Shown: positions 1 to 9,503, counted from the first letter of the stretch. The stretch: DNA of 64,000 bases from DAITQM01 sp039794245 (GCA_039794245.1 JBDIVS010000017.1:1-64000), one strand, 5' to 3'. Made by a program: numbers and translations. Notes: a model not told the origin generated them from the letters alone.

Positions 1-267
1 ACTTAGGTTGCTAGGTCGCCAGCGGCGATCGTGCGAGACGAAGACCCAAGCCACTGACTCCGGGCAGGCACTGCCCGGCGGTCGAAGTCGTTTGTAACGT
101 GGCAGAGATGGGATGATGTGGCGTTTTTCTGCCTCTTTTGAATTTCGAGTGGGTAATGGCGCGTGACGGCGCTGGTAGCCCGAGGCCGGGGGTCAAGGGC
201 GGGCTGCGGGGTCATCGCAGCCCGGCGAAGCGCACCCTTGACGCCCGGGATCGGGCGATACGCTGGC

Positions 268-306
268 CCATGGCTGGATGCAGCGGGGTTGTGCATCCAG
301 CCATGG
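268..306. repeat. Perfect 15-bp inverted repeat upstream of the transposase
   Basis: CCATGGCTGGATGCA at 268-282 is followed, after a 9-nt loop, by its exact reverse complement at 292-306. It lies inside the IS, about 75 bp before the transposase start. No T-run follows, so it does not look like an intrinsic terminator. It could limit read-through translation or expression of the transposase, or bind a protein. That role is inferred only from position. Confidence 0.6.
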
Positions 307-380
307 AGACAAGCGCGGCGATGGGCAACGCGATGGCGGAAGTAAGATGCGCACCCCTGTGAAACCTGAGTGACCGCAAC

Positions 381-1607
381 ATGACCAACAAACTGTTCGA
401 AGCCGCCCTGGGCATTGCCTCCCCGTGGTACATCAACGGGGTCGAGTTCGACGTGGCGAAGAAGACCTTGTCCATTGCCGTCGACTTCATCGCCGGCAGC
501 CGCTTTACCGTGCCCGGCGTCGAGGGGGCGCACCCGGCGCACGACACCGTGACCAAGCGCTACCGGCATCTGAACTTCTTTCAGCACGAGTGCCATCTGG
601 CGGTTCGTGTCCCGCGCGTGCACTTGCCCGATGGCGGCATTCGGCAGGTCGAACCCGACTGGGCCGGACGGCTCGCCGGCTTTACCCTGCTCTTCGAGGC
701 GCTGATCATGGCGATGTGCCGGGAAATGACCTTCGCGGCGGTGTCCCGGCTGGTGGGCTTGTCCTGGCATCAGGTCGTGGCGATCTGCAAGCGTTACGTC
801 GATCTGGGGCTGGAGCAGGCCGACTTCTCCGAGGTCAAGCGCCTGGCGGCTGATGAGACATCCAAAGCCCGCGGACATGACTACATCACGCTGGTGGCCG
901 ATGCCGACCTGCGCCGGGTGCTGTTCGTGACCGAAGGAAAGGATGCCGACACGATCAAGGCCTTCGCCGCCGACTTCACCGCCCACGGCGGCGATCCGAA
1001 GGCCGTCGAGTCCATTTCCATCGACATGTCGCCCGCCTTCATCAAGGGGATAACCAGGCATCTGCCCAACGCCCGGATTACCTTCGACAAGTTCCATGTC
1101 ATCGCCCATGCCAGCGTCGCCGTCGACAAGACCCGGCGCATCGAGCAGAAGACCGATCCGAGCCTCAAGGGCTTGCGCTGGAAACGCCTGCGGGATCGCG
1201 CCAGTCTCACGCCACAGGCCCGCGCCGATCTGGATGCGCTCATCGCGCAGGTCGCCACCAAACGCACGGCCCGCGCCTGGCTCTACAAGGAACAGTTGCG
1301 CGAAATTCTGGCGCGCAAACAGGTCAATGTCGTGCGCGCCATGCTCACGCAATGGGCCACCAATGTGATGCGCTCGAAAGTCGAGCCGATGAAAGAGGTG
1401 GCGAAGATGATCCGCAGCCATCTCGATGGCATCGTCGCCTGGACCCAGACGCGCCAGACCAACGGCTTCCTCGAAGCCATCAACGGCCTGTTTCAGGCCG
1501 CCAAGCGCAAGGCGCGCGGCTATGGCAATTTCTCCACCATCCGCACCGTCGTCTTCCTCCTCGCCGGCAAGCTCGATTTCAGCAAGATCAACCCGCATGC
1601 CGCTTAA
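381..1607 (+). CDS. ISL3-family transposase
   Basis: A 408-residue DDE transposase that would catalyse cut-and-paste movement of the surrounding element. Acidic residues fit the DDE triad: LAADETSKAR near residue 156, SIDMSPAF near 213 and NGFLEAIN near 362. The last motif, where a helix with LEAINGLFQ precedes the C terminus, is typical of the ISL3 group. The length is normal for the family and the frame is unbroken, so the enzyme may be active. The ATG at 381 follows a stretch with no obvious strong ribosome binding site. The stop lies just inside the right terminal repeat, as is usual for compact IS elements. Confidence 0.9.
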   Translation: MTNKLFEAALGIASPWYINGVEFDVAKKTLSIAVDFIAGSRFTVPGVEGAHPAHDTVTKRYRHLNFFQHECHLAVRVPRVHLPDGGIRQVEPDWAGRLAGFTLLFEALIMAMCREMTFAAVSRLVGLSWHQVVAICKRYVDLGLEQADFSEVKRLAADETSKARGHDYITLVADADLRRVLFVTEGKDADTIKAFAADFTAHGGDPKAVESISIDMSPAFIKGITRHLPNARITFDKFHVIAHASVAVDKTRRIEQKTDPSLKGLRWKRLRDRASLTPQARADLDALIAQVATKRTARAWLYKEQLREILARKQVNVVRAMLTQWATNVMRSKVEPMKEVAKMIRSHLDGIVAWTQTRQTNGFLEAINGLFQAAKRKARGYGNFSTIRTVVFLLAGKLDFSKINPHAA

Positions 1608-1735
1608 CCCACTCGTTTTTCAAAAGAGCCCGTTTTCTGTTCTCCTGCCACCTTTCGCCCCCCAATCGTGAGGACAAGCCGGCAACCACGGCCGGGCGAT
1701 GGAATCGCCGGTTTTGGTGTTGACGGGTTCGTATT

Positions 1736-1866
1736 CATGACTGTCCTGAATACGCTGTCCATGACTGTCCTGAAAACACGCTGTCCATGACTGTCCTGAA
1801 AATACGGTCCTGAAAACACACGCTGTCCATGACTGTCCTGAAAATACGACTGTCCTGAAAACACGC
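1736..1866. repeat. Short imperfect tandem repeats built on GACTGTCCTGAA
   Basis: The core ATGACTGTCCTGAA recurs four times, with two shorter GTCCTGAAAACAC copies. Copies are separated by ACACGCTGTCC or similar, giving units of about 20-27 bp. The patch starts about 100 bp after the IS right end. It looks like a non-coding dispersed-repeat patch, possibly left by another mobile element. I cannot name the parent element. Confidence 0.7.
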
Positions 1867-1982
1867 TCCAGCGCATCAGCCAACACCTGGCCAGCATAGT
1901 CGCAGAACTCACCCCCAGAATCTGGAAACAGAAATTTGCCGCCAACCCCCTATTGTCCGATATCAACCGCAGCACGCGGTAA
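1866..1982 (+). pseudogene. 38-codon coding remnant, family unknown
   Basis: A start-less open stretch directly follows the tandem repeats. It translates to LQRISQHLASIVAEL then TPRIWKQKFAANPLL and ends in TAA at 1980-1982. The mixed hydrophobic/charged composition looks like the C-terminal tail of a real protein rather than a random frame. Its position between an IS, a repeat patch and a truncated gene suggests a leftover of a transposase or other mobile gene. The family cannot be told from so little sequence. Confidence 0.3.
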
Positions 1983-1990
1983 CGGTGTAG

Positions 1991-2761
1991 TTTGACCGTT
2001 TACTCCGCGGCGCCTACGCTTTCAACACCAAGTACCTGAACGCCCAGGCGGCCGGCGCCGTTGCGATCGTCGTCTATAACGACGGCACGGCGCCAGACCG
2101 GATCGCGCCGATCGTGATGGGCGGGCTCAGCGGAGCGATCACGATTCCCGGTGTGATGATCAGTTTCACCGACGGCGATCTGATCAACAGCACCGCGGCG
2201 GGCGGCGATACGGTGAGCGGCTCGCTGGTGCTGGTGCCCAATGATGCCGTGGCCGATACGATCGCGGTGTTTTCATCACGCGGACCGGGTCATGGTGGTT
2301 CGACGTTCAAGCCCGATGTCACGGCCCCAGGACAGAGCATCGTCTCGACCGGTTTCGGCAGTGGTGATGGGGCGATCACCTCGATCGGCACTTCGTTCTC
2401 GGCGCCGCATGTGAGCGGCCTGACCGCACTGCTCCGCCAGTTGCACCCCACTCTCGAACCGGCGGCGATCAAGGCGCTGGTGCAGAACGGGGCGGTGACA
2501 TCGTATATCGACGGCGTGGCCGGTGCCTCGCAACCGTTCCCGGTCGCCCGCCAGGGCAGCGGCGTGATGCGTGCTGACCGCTCGGCATTTCTGACGAGCT
2601 ACGCCGAACCCGGCGGCATCGCTTTCGGGCGTGTCAACCCGGCATTCACCCTGGCCCCCGGCATCGCCCAGACGGTCGATCCCGCGTCGAGCGGGCAGGT
2701 GCTGTGGCTGTTCCGGTACGATGCCGCCCCCGGCCAGGCGAAAACCTTCAAAGCCAGATAA
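1991..2761 (+). pseudogene. Subtilisin-like serine protease, 3' fragment (S8 family)
   Basis: The frame is open from just after a stop at 1988-1990, with no start codon at its head. It begins with a protease-associated domain segment (AFNTKYLNAQAAGAVAIVVY), continues with FSSRGPG and KPDVTAPG, and carries the catalytic-serine motif GTSFSAPHVSG. The S8 catalytic Asp and His regions should lie upstream and are absent, so no active protease can be made. The internal GTG at 2114 could only start a peptide lacking two of the three catalytic residues. The deletion point sits in the repeat/IS-rich segment, so rearrangement there probably removed the 5' half. Confidence 0.8.
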
Positions 2762-2785
2762 AAACGCCTCGCCCAGGCAACCAGG

Positions 2786-2818
2786 GGCGCCGGTTCATCC
2801 CGGCGCCGTTTTTTTTAT
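2786..2818 (+). terminator. Rho-independent terminator after the subtilase fragment
   Basis: GGCGCCGG (2786-2793) pairs with CCGGCGCC (2800-2807) around a six-base loop and is followed by a run of T residues (2809-2816). It terminates plus-strand transcription. It also separates that strand from the converging 3' end of the thiolase gene. Confidence 0.85.
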
Positions 2819-2828
2819 AAAATCCCGT

Positions 2829-4010
2829 CTATAAAATCTCGTAGATTCCGGCGGCGCCCATACCGGTGCCGATACACATCGTGACCATGCCGTATTTGCC
2901 GCCGGTTTGTTTGAGGCCGCAGATCAATTTGGCGCTCAGGATCGCGCCGGTGGCGCCGAGCGGGTGGCCAAGGGCAATGGCGCCGCCTTTGGGGTTGACC
3001 CTTTCCGGATCGAGTTCGAGGTCGCGGATGACGGCCAGCGACTGCGCCGCGAAGGCTTCGTTGAGTTCGATCCAGTCGAGTTGCTCCTTGGCGATGCCGG
3101 TTTGCTTCAGCACCCTGGGGATGGCTTCGATTGGACCGATGCCCATGATTTCCGGCGGCACGCCGGCGACGGCGAAACCGCGGAAAACGGCGAGCGGCTT
3201 AAGGCCGGTTTCCTTCAGCACTTTTTCGCTGACTAGCACCAGGGCGCCGGCGCCGTCGCTCATCTGCGAGCTGTTGCCAGCGGTGACCGAACCTTGGGCG
3301 TGAAAGACAGGCCGCAATTTGGCCAGCGCCTCGGCGGTGGTGTCGCGGCGCGGGCCTTCATCGGTATCGACCACCCGTTCGACCAGACGCACCGCTCCTG
3401 ACTCGATATCCGGCACATGGGCGCGCACGGTATAAGGCGCGATTTCGGGATAACCCGGGCCGTCGATCGCGGCCAGGGCGTTCTTGTGGCTTTTTAGTGC
3501 AAACGCATCCTGGTCCTGGCGCGACACGTTCCATTGGGACGCGACTTTTTCGGCGGTGATGCCCATGCCGTAAGCGATAGCGATGTGGTCATCCTGGAAG
3601 ACCGCCGGATTCATCGCCACCTTGTGGCCCATCATCGGCACCATGGTCATCGATTCGGTGCCGCCGGCGATGATGACATCGGCCTCACCGAGCCGGATCC
3701 GGTCGGCGGCCAGCGCCACGGTTTGCAGGCCGGATGAACAAAAGCGATTGACGGTCATCGCCGGGACACGATCCGGCAGGCCGGCGAGCAGCACGCCGAT
3801 GCGCGCCACGTTCATGCCTTGTTCGGCCTCGGGCATGGCGCAGCCGACGATCACGTCTTTGACGCGCCCCGGTTCGATCTCCGGCACCTTGGCCAGCGCC
3901 GCTTTCAGCACGTGGGCTAAAAGATCGTCGGGACGGGTATTGCGAAAGTAGCCGCGCTGGGCTTTGCCGACCGGCGTGCGGACGGCGGAAACGATGTAGG
4001 CGTCGGACAT
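2829..4010 (-). CDS. fadA: 3-ketoacyl-CoA / acetyl-CoA thiolase
   Basis: A 393-residue thiolase that cleaves 3-ketoacyl-CoA with CoA in the last step of beta-oxidation. The nucleophilic cysteine lies in NRFCSSGLQT near residue 90, the active-site His in GHPLGATGA and the second Cys in MCIGTGMGAAG near the C terminus. The start at 4010 gives MSDAYIVSAVRTPVG, the normal thiolase N terminus; the reading frame extends 35 codons upstream but overlaps the preceding gene. Only four bases separate it from the upstream gene, so the two are translated together in the psrA-fadE operon. An anabolic acetyl-CoA acetyltransferase is less likely because of the operon. Confidence 0.92.
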   Translation of the reverse strand: MSDAYIVSAVRTPVGKAQRGYFRNTRPDDLLAHVLKAALAKVPEIEPGRVKDVIVGCAMPEAEQGMNVARIGVLLAGLPDRVPAMTVNRFCSSGLQTVALAADRIRLGEADVIIAGGTESMTMVPMMGHKVAMNPAVFQDDHIAIAYGMGITAEKVASQWNVSRQDQDAFALKSHKNALAAIDGPGYPEIAPYTVRAHVPDIESGAVRLVERVVDTDEGPRRDTTAEALAKLRPVFHAQGSVTAGNSSQMSDGAGALVLVSEKVLKETGLKPLAVFRGFAVAGVPPEIMGIGPIEAIPRVLKQTGIAKEQLDWIELNEAFAAQSLAVIRDLELDPERVNPKGGAIALGHPLGATGAILSAKLICGLKQTGGKYGMVTMCIGTGMGAAGIYEIL

Positions 4011-4014
4011 GGTG

Positions 4015-6378
4015 TCAATTCCTGAGCGGTTTACCGGTTTTGAGCAGATGGGCGATCCGCTCCTGGGTTTTGGGCTGCGCGGCCAGCGCGATGAAATGTT
4101 CGCGTTCCAGGCCAAGCAGCCAGTTTTCGTCCACTTCGCTGTCGCGGTCGATCGCCCCGCCGGCGATCACGGTGGCGATGCGCCGGCCGATCTCGCGGTC
4201 GTGGTCGGAGATGAAGCGCCCTTCGTGCAGATTGACCAGCATCATTTCCAAGGTCGCGATGCCGACATCGCCGGCGACCGGGAACGGGCGGCAAAGCGGC
4301 GGCCGGTAGCCGGACTCGTGCAGGGCGCGGACCTGGCCGCTCGCGACATGCAGGATTTCATCGCCGTTCATTACGATCGGATCGGCATCGGTCAGATAGC
4401 CCATCTCAAGGGCTTCGAGCGCGCTGCCCGAGACTTTGCCCATCGCCACCTGCTCGAAGTACTTCTGCAGCAGCGGGAAACGATCGCCGGCCCGCGTCCA
4501 GCGCGCGGCGCGCAGCGCCAGCTCCTTCAAGCCGCCGCCGCCGGGCAAAAGACCGGCGCCGGCTTCGACCAGGCCGAAATACGATTCGAAGGCAGCGACG
4601 ATGCGGGAAGCGTGCATGGCCAACTCGCAGCCGCCGCCGAGCGCCATACCGCGCACCGCGGCGACCACCGGCACCTGGGCGTATTTGATACGCATCACGG
4701 CCTGCTGGTAGGCCGCGACCAGCGCTTCGACCTCGGCGGTGTTGCCGTCGGCAAGCAGCCGGCTGACGCCGGACAGATCGGCGCCGACGCAAAACGGTTC
4801 GCTGTCCTGCCAGATCACCAGGCCGGCGCAGTGGCTTTCGGCGTGCTCGACGGCGCGGTTCAGGGCCTTGACGATGCGCTCGTCGATGGTGTGCATCTTG
4901 GTTTTGAAACTCACGATCGCGACATCGTCGTCGAGGCGCCACAGGCGCGAGGCGTCGTCCTCGTGGATCGTCGTTCCGCTCTTGCGGCTTTCGCCGATCA
5001 GAAGCTCGGGCCAGCGCTGGCGGCGATAAACCGGCAGGGCAGGGCGCGGCGACATGGTTTGCGCGGCGGGCGACCATGAGCCGCTGTCGTCGTGGACGCC
5101 TTCGCGGCCGTCGAATACCCACGCCGGCAGCGGCGCATCGCTCATCGCCTTGCCGGCGGCGATCTCATCTCCGATCCACTCCGCAACCTGCCGCCAGCCG
5201 GCGGCCTGCCAGGTTTCCAATGGCCCCTGGCGCCAGCCGTAACCCCAGCGCATCGCCAGATCGACTTCGCGGGCGCTGTTGGCGATCGCTTCGAGGTGAT
5301 AGGCCGTGTAATGGAACAGATCGCGGAACATCGCCCACAGGAAGCGGGCCTGCGGGTGTTCCGAATGGCGCAGCGCGGCGAACTTCCTGGCGGGGTCTTT
5401 CATTTTTAGAATTTCGATCACTTCCAGCGCCGCGTCTGTTCCGGCCGGCCGGTAATCGCCGCCGTCCTGGTCCAGCACTTCGATCGTTTTGCCGCGCTTG
5501 CGGAAAAACCCGGTGCCGGTCTTCTGGCCGAGGTCGCCGCGCTCGATCAGCATCGCCAGCGCTTCGGGTGTCGTGAAATAACGGTGCCACGGGTCGGCGG
5601 CGAGTTGTTCGCGCATCGTGCCGATCACGTGGTTCATCGTATCGAGGCCGACGACGTCGGCGGTCCGATAGGTGGCGCTTTTCGGGCGACCGAGCAAAGG
5701 GCCGGTCAGCGCATCGACGATATCGTAGCCCAGTTCGAAGGCCCGCGTGTGGTGCATCGTCGCCAGCATCGAGAAGACACCGATGCGGTTGCCGATGAAG
5801 TTCGGCGTATCGTTGGCGCGCACCACGCCCTTGCCGATGGCCGTCGTGAGCAGCGTTTCCATGCGGTCGAGCACGCTGCGCTCGGTGCCGGCGTGCGGCA
5901 CCAGTTCTACCAGGTGCATATAGCGCGGTGGATTGAAGAAGTGAATGCCGAGGAAGCGGCTGCGGTGTTCGGCGGGCAACACTTCGGCCAGCGCCGTGAT
6001 GCTGAGGCCAGACGTGTTACTGGCGACGATCGCCGCGGGGTTGAGGTGCGGTGCGATTTTGGCGTACAGGTCTTTTTTCCAATCCAGCCGTTCGGCGATC
6101 GCCTCGATGACGAGATCGCAACCGCCGAGCCTGGCCAGGTCGTCCTGGTAGTTCGCCGCTTCGATCAGGCCGGCGATGTGCGGAGCGCCGAGCGGTGCCG
6201 GCTTGAGTTTGGCCAACCGGGCGATGGCCTGCTTGACCAGGGCGCTGGCGTCGCCTTCCCTGGCCGGCAGGTCGAACAGGATCGCCGGAATGCCGGCGTT
6301 GACCAGGTGCGCGGCGATCTGCGCCCCCATGACGCCGGCGCCGAGCACCGCCGCTTGTCGAATGACGGGTTGAGACAT
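4015..6378 (-). CDS. 3-hydroxyacyl-CoA dehydrogenase / enoyl-CoA hydratase (FadN-type)
   Basis: A 787-residue bifunctional beta-oxidation enzyme that hydrates enoyl-CoA and oxidises the 3-hydroxyacyl-CoA with NAD. The N-terminal Rossmann motif GAGVMGAQIAAHL opens the dehydrogenase part. The C-terminal third has the crotonase motif GMALGGGCELAMHASRIV and a downstream acidic helix. The domain order (dehydrogenase first) is that of FadN-type proteins, the reverse of E. coli FadB. It sits 12 bp after fadE and 4 bp before the thiolase, so the operon encodes a complete beta-oxidation cycle. The start at 6378 gives MSQPVIRQAAVLGAGVMG, as expected. Confidence 0.9.
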   Translation of the reverse strand: MSQPVIRQAAVLGAGVMGAQIAAHLVNAGIPAILFDLPAREGDASALVKQAIARLAKLKPAPLGAPHIAGLIEAANYQDDLARLGGCDLVIEAIAERLDWKKDLYAKIAPHLNPAAIVASNTSGLSITALAEVLPAEHRSRFLGIHFFNPPRYMHLVELVPHAGTERSVLDRMETLLTTAIGKGVVRANDTPNFIGNRIGVFSMLATMHHTRAFELGYDIVDALTGPLLGRPKSATYRTADVVGLDTMNHVIGTMREQLAADPWHRYFTTPEALAMLIERGDLGQKTGTGFFRKRGKTIEVLDQDGGDYRPAGTDAALEVIEILKMKDPARKFAALRHSEHPQARFLWAMFRDLFHYTAYHLEAIANSAREVDLAMRWGYGWRQGPLETWQAAGWRQVAEWIGDEIAAGKAMSDAPLPAWVFDGREGVHDDSGSWSPAAQTMSPRPALPVYRRQRWPELLIGESRKSGTTIHEDDASRLWRLDDDVAIVSFKTKMHTIDERIVKALNRAVEHAESHCAGLVIWQDSEPFCVGADLSGVSRLLADGNTAEVEALVAAYQQAVMRIKYAQVPVVAAVRGMALGGGCELAMHASRIVAAFESYFGLVEAGAGLLPGGGGLKELALRAARWTRAGDRFPLLQKYFEQVAMGKVSGSALEALEMGYLTDADPIVMNGDEILHVASGQVRALHESGYRPPLCRPFPVAGDVGIATLEMMLVNLHEGRFISDHDREIGRRIATVIAGGAIDRDSEVDENWLLGLEREHFIALAAQPKTQERIAHLLKTGKPLRN

Positions 6379-6390
6379 GGCGTGCTTCCT

Positions 6391-8826
6391 TTATGCCGCG
6401 CGTGCTTTGGCGGCGGTTTTGGAGGAATGGGGTGGCCAGTCGAATTCATCGACCATGACCACCTTGCGGGTCAGATCCTGGGCGCGGCAGATCACCGCCG
6501 CCTGTTCGGGAGTCAGAATCTGTTCGGCCACCGCCTTGCCGGTCAACTCGCCGCAGTTATGGAAATTGACGACCTCGCGGTAGGCGTTTTTCAGCAGCCG
6601 TTCGTACGGCGCCGCTTCGAGCGCCGCTCCGAATGCCTGGTTCAGCAGGCCGGCCGCGTCGTCGCCGGCGGAATCGAAAACCCCGGCGATCAGCCGGTCG
6701 CGTGCCGCATTGTGCGTGATCAGCGTCCGCGCCACGCGCTTGCAGAGATAATCCGACGGCGGCGCATACTGCCGGCCGCGCGGCAGGATGATGAAGCGGG
6801 CCAGCGGGCCGAGCACCCTGACCGGCAGATGGCGGGTGATTTCCACCAGCCGCTCCTGGATCAAGTACAGGCTGTCGCGCATCGCCCAGCGGACCAGCGG
6901 CAGGTCTTCTTCCGGCCGCCCGGTATCCTCGTAGCGCTTGAGCACGGCGCTGCACAGGTAAAGATGGCTCAAGACGTCGGCCAGCCGGCCGGAGAGTTTT
7001 TCCTTGAACTTGAATGTCCCGCCGAGCGTCAGCAGCACCAGGTCGGAGACGAAGCTGAAGGCCGCGCTCAGGTGATTGAGCCGCCGGTAATAATGGGCCG
7101 TAGGACCGCCCACCGGCGCGCGGCTCAACCGGCCGTTGGTCAGGCCGAGCAGAAAGGCCCTCGCCTTGTTGCCGGCGACGTGGCCGAGGTGGCCGAAAAA
7201 GGCGCGGTCGAAGCGCTTCAGGGCGCCTTTTTCGTCACTCGTCGCCGATTGCATCTCCTTGAACAGCCACGGATGGCAGCGGATCACACCCTGGCCGAAG
7301 ATGATCATCGAGCGGGTGAGGATATTGGCGCCCTCGACGGTGATCGCCACCGGGATCGCCTGGTAGGCGTGGGCCAGGTAATTGTTCGGCCCCATGATGA
7401 TGCCCTTGCCGCCGTGCACGTCCATCGCGTCGTTGATGCACTGGCGGTTGGCCTCGGTGAGCTGGTATTTGAGGATTGCCGACAGGACGCTCGGTTTGGC
7501 GCCGTTGTCCTGCGCGACCAGCGTCAGAAGGCGCGCCGCGTCCATCCGGTAGGCGTTGCCGGCAATGCGCGCCAGCACTTCCTCGATGCCCTCGAAATAG
7601 GCGATCGGCATCTTGAACTGGCGGCGGACGCGGGCGTAGGCGCCGGTCATTTTGGCCGCCATCTTGGCGCCGGCGACGCCGAGCGCCGGCAGCGAGATGC
7701 TGCGCCCGGCGGCCAGGCTCTGCATCAGCATCATCCACCCCTGGCCGAGGCGTTCCCGGCCGCCGATCACATAGTCCAGCGGGATAAACACGTCCTTGCC
7801 GCGCGTCGGGCCGTTCATGAACACGCCGCCGGTCGGGAAATGCCGCTTGCCGGTCTCGACGCCGGGCAGTGAGGCCGGGATCAGGGCGCAGGTGATGCCG
7901 AGGTCTTCTTCGTCGCCGATAAGGTGATCGGGATCGAAGGCCTTGAAGGCCAGGCCGAGCACCGTTGCCACCGGCGCCAGCGTGATGTAGCGCTTGTTCC
8001 AGTTGAGCCTGAGACCGAGCACCTCCTTGCCCTCGAACCGGCCTTTGCAGACCACGCCCGAATCGACCATCGACGCGGCATCGGAACCGGCGGCCGGCGA
8101 GGTCAGCGCGAAGCACGGGATATCTTCGCCGCTTGCCAGGCGCGGCAGATAATGTTTTTTCTGTTCCTCGGTGCCATAGTGCAGCAAAAGCTCGCCGGGG
8201 CCGAGCGAATTGGGCACCATCACGGTCACCGCGGCGGTCAGATTGCGGCTGGCGAGTTTCATCACCACGGCCGAGTTGCCCTGCGCCGAAAACTCGAGGC
8301 CGCCGTAGCGTTTGGGGATGATCATGCTGAAAAAGCGGTGGCGGCGGATAAAGTCCCAGGCTTCCGGCGGTAGATCGCGCCGCTCTTCGGTGATCTCCCA
8401 GTCGTCGAGCATCCGGCACAATTCCTCGACCGGGCCGTCGAGAAACGCCTGTTCCGCGTCGCTCAAGGACGGCTTGGGCGTGGTCAGGAGTTTTTGCCAA
8501 TCCGGCCGGCCGGTGAACAATTCTGCGTCCCACCAGGTAGTGCCGGCCTCCAGCGCCTCGCGTTCAGTTTTAGACAAACGCGGCAGTACGGCGCGAAACC
8601 AGCCGCGCAGCGGCCGCGAGATCAGCCAGCGGCGCAGCGGCGTGGCGAGCAGCGCGGTGAATGCGGCGGCAAAAATCAGCAGGCCACCGAACCAACCGGC
8701 AACGTCCAACCCCCAGCCGAGCGCGGCGAGCAGCGCAAAGGCGGCGGACCACAACCACAGTGGGTATTGTCGATAGGCCAGCGCGGTCATAGCGGCCAGG
8801 GTCAGGATGGCGAGTGACAATGTCAT
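6391..8826 (-). CDS. fadE: Acyl-CoA dehydrogenase, FadE type
   Basis: An 811-residue FAD-dependent enzyme catalysing the first oxidation of acyl-CoA. It has the FadE architecture: two N-terminal hydrophobic segments (about residues 3-20 and 25-62) that would hold it at the membrane, then the acyl-CoA dehydrogenase core with FALTSPAAGSDAASM and VHGGKGIIMGPNNYLA, then the long FadE-specific C-terminal domain. The length is close to that of the E. coli enzyme. Its ATG overlaps the psrA stop by four bases (ATGA), so it is translationally coupled to its probable repressor. Confidence 0.93.
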   Translation of the reverse strand: MTLSLAILTLAAMTALAYRQYPLWLWSAAFALLAALGWGLDVAGWFGGLLIFAAAFTALLATPLRRWLISRPLRGWFRAVLPRLSKTEREALEAGTTWWDAELFTGRPDWQKLLTTPKPSLSDAEQAFLDGPVEELCRMLDDWEITEERRDLPPEAWDFIRRHRFFSMIIPKRYGGLEFSAQGNSAVVMKLASRNLTAAVTVMVPNSLGPGELLLHYGTEEQKKHYLPRLASGEDIPCFALTSPAAGSDAASMVDSGVVCKGRFEGKEVLGLRLNWNKRYITLAPVATVLGLAFKAFDPDHLIGDEEDLGITCALIPASLPGVETGKRHFPTGGVFMNGPTRGKDVFIPLDYVIGGRERLGQGWMMLMQSLAAGRSISLPALGVAGAKMAAKMTGAYARVRRQFKMPIAYFEGIEEVLARIAGNAYRMDAARLLTLVAQDNGAKPSVLSAILKYQLTEANRQCINDAMDVHGGKGIIMGPNNYLAHAYQAIPVAITVEGANILTRSMIIFGQGVIRCHPWLFKEMQSATSDEKGALKRFDRAFFGHLGHVAGNKARAFLLGLTNGRLSRAPVGGPTAHYYRRLNHLSAAFSFVSDLVLLTLGGTFKFKEKLSGRLADVLSHLYLCSAVLKRYEDTGRPEEDLPLVRWAMRDSLYLIQERLVEITRHLPVRVLGPLARFIILPRGRQYAPPSDYLCKRVARTLITHNAARDRLIAGVFDSAGDDAAGLLNQAFGAALEAAPYERLLKNAYREVVNFHNCGELTGKAVAEQILTPEQAAVICRAQDLTRKVVMVDEFDWPPHSSKTAAKARAA

Positions 8827-9503
8827 GACGATGCCCTCAGTGAAGTGGGAATGGTGGCGGCGGCGTTGCGGCCCCTGGCCGGCACGGCGCGGCGTTCGGC
8901 GGCACGCAGGCCGGCGGCAGCAAAATCGACCAGGTGCCGGGTCAAGAGCTCGGTTTCCAGTTGAATCTGGCTCAGATGGCGGAAATGACCGCCGAAATCG
9001 GCCATCGCATACGTCAAAGAGCCAATCACGAAATCGAGATGCCAGCGCAGGCGGGACCGATCGAGGCCGGGCAGGGTGGTGGCCAGGGCGCCGGCGAAGC
9101 GCTTCATCAGGCCGCTGTAATGATCGCGCAAAAAGCGGTGCAGGCCGCGGTCGTTTTCGGCGTAGGCGCGGGCGATCAGCCGGATAAACCGCATGCCGCC
9201 CAGACGCTCGTCGCGGCTGAGATCCAGGGCGGGCGCGATCAACGCTTCGAGTAACGCTTCAAGGTCCGGCGTACCGGCCGCCTCGAGCGCCGCCAGCCGC
9301 CGCTGCCGCTCGCCGTTCAACAGATCGAGCCGCCGTTTCAGCACCTCCCGGATCAACTCGAGCCGGGAGCCGAAATGGTAATTCACCGCCGCCAGATTGA
9401 CCCCGGCCCGCTCCGTGATCTGGCGCACCGAGGTCGGGCTGAAACCCTGGTCGGCGAACAGAATCTCGGCCGTATCGAGGATTTTCAGCCGCGTCGGATT
9501 CAT
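8823..9503 (-). CDS. psrA: TetR-family fatty-acid regulator, PsrA-like
   Basis: A 226-residue TetR repressor. The N-terminal helix-turn-helix region reads LFADQGFSPTSVRQIT then ERAGVNLAAVNYHFGS, very close to PsrA, the long-chain fatty-acid-responsive repressor of beta-oxidation genes in Pseudomonas. I choose the ATG at 9503 (MNPTRLKILDTAE) because an upstream ATG at 9527 would lie within a PsrA-type operator at 9517-9534. The four-base overlap with fadE and the operator at its own start suggest autoregulation of the whole psrA-fadE-fadN-fadA operon, relieved by acyl-CoA or fatty acid. Confidence 0.85.
   Translation of the reverse strand: MNPTRLKILDTAEILFADQGFSPTSVRQITERAGVNLAAVNYHFGSRLELIREVLKRRLDLLNGERQRRLAALEAAGTPDLEALLEALIAPALDLSRDERLGGMRFIRLIARAYAENDRGLHRFLRDHYSGLMKRFAGALATTLPGLDRSRLRWHLDFVIGSLTYAMADFGGHFRHLSQIQLETELLTRHLVDFAAAGLRAAERRAVPARGRNAAATIPTSLRASS

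Larger units (their letters stand above)
131..1630 (+). mobile_element. ISL3-family insertion sequence, apparently complete
   Basis: Imperfect terminal inverted repeats flank the transposase. The left end (131-157) begins GCCTCTTTTGAA and continues CGAGTGGGTAA after a three-base difference. The right end (1605-1630), read in reverse complement, begins GGCTCTTTTGAA and continues CGAGTGGGTTA. ISL3 elements have ends starting GGCTCTTT and make 8-bp target duplications. The flanks GTTTTTCT (123-130) and CGTTTTCT (1631-1638) match at six of eight positions, so a decayed duplication is possible. The 1.5-kb length suits the family. About 220 bp between the left end and the transposase hold a strong hairpin but no convincing gene. 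Confidence 0.8.

Noticed and set aside
3..1598. 531-codon minus-strand frame across the IS
   Set aside because: It is the antisense shadow of the ISL3 transposase; the plus-strand frame carries the DDE motifs and the terminal repeats bracket it.
1991..2761. Subtilase as an active gene starting at the GTG at 2114
   Set aside because: The catalytic Asp and His regions are missing and coding similarity continues upstream of 2114, so it is a truncated gene.
131..2761. Direct disruption of the subtilase by the ISL3 element
   Set aside because: The IS right end is about 360 bp from the first subtilase codon, with unrelated repeats and a remnant between, so insertion alone does not explain the truncation.
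5584..7872. 762-codon plus-strand frame across the fad genes
   Set aside because: His/Arg/Gly-rich composition of a high-GC antisense shadow; the minus strand encodes clear FadE and FadN-type enzymes.
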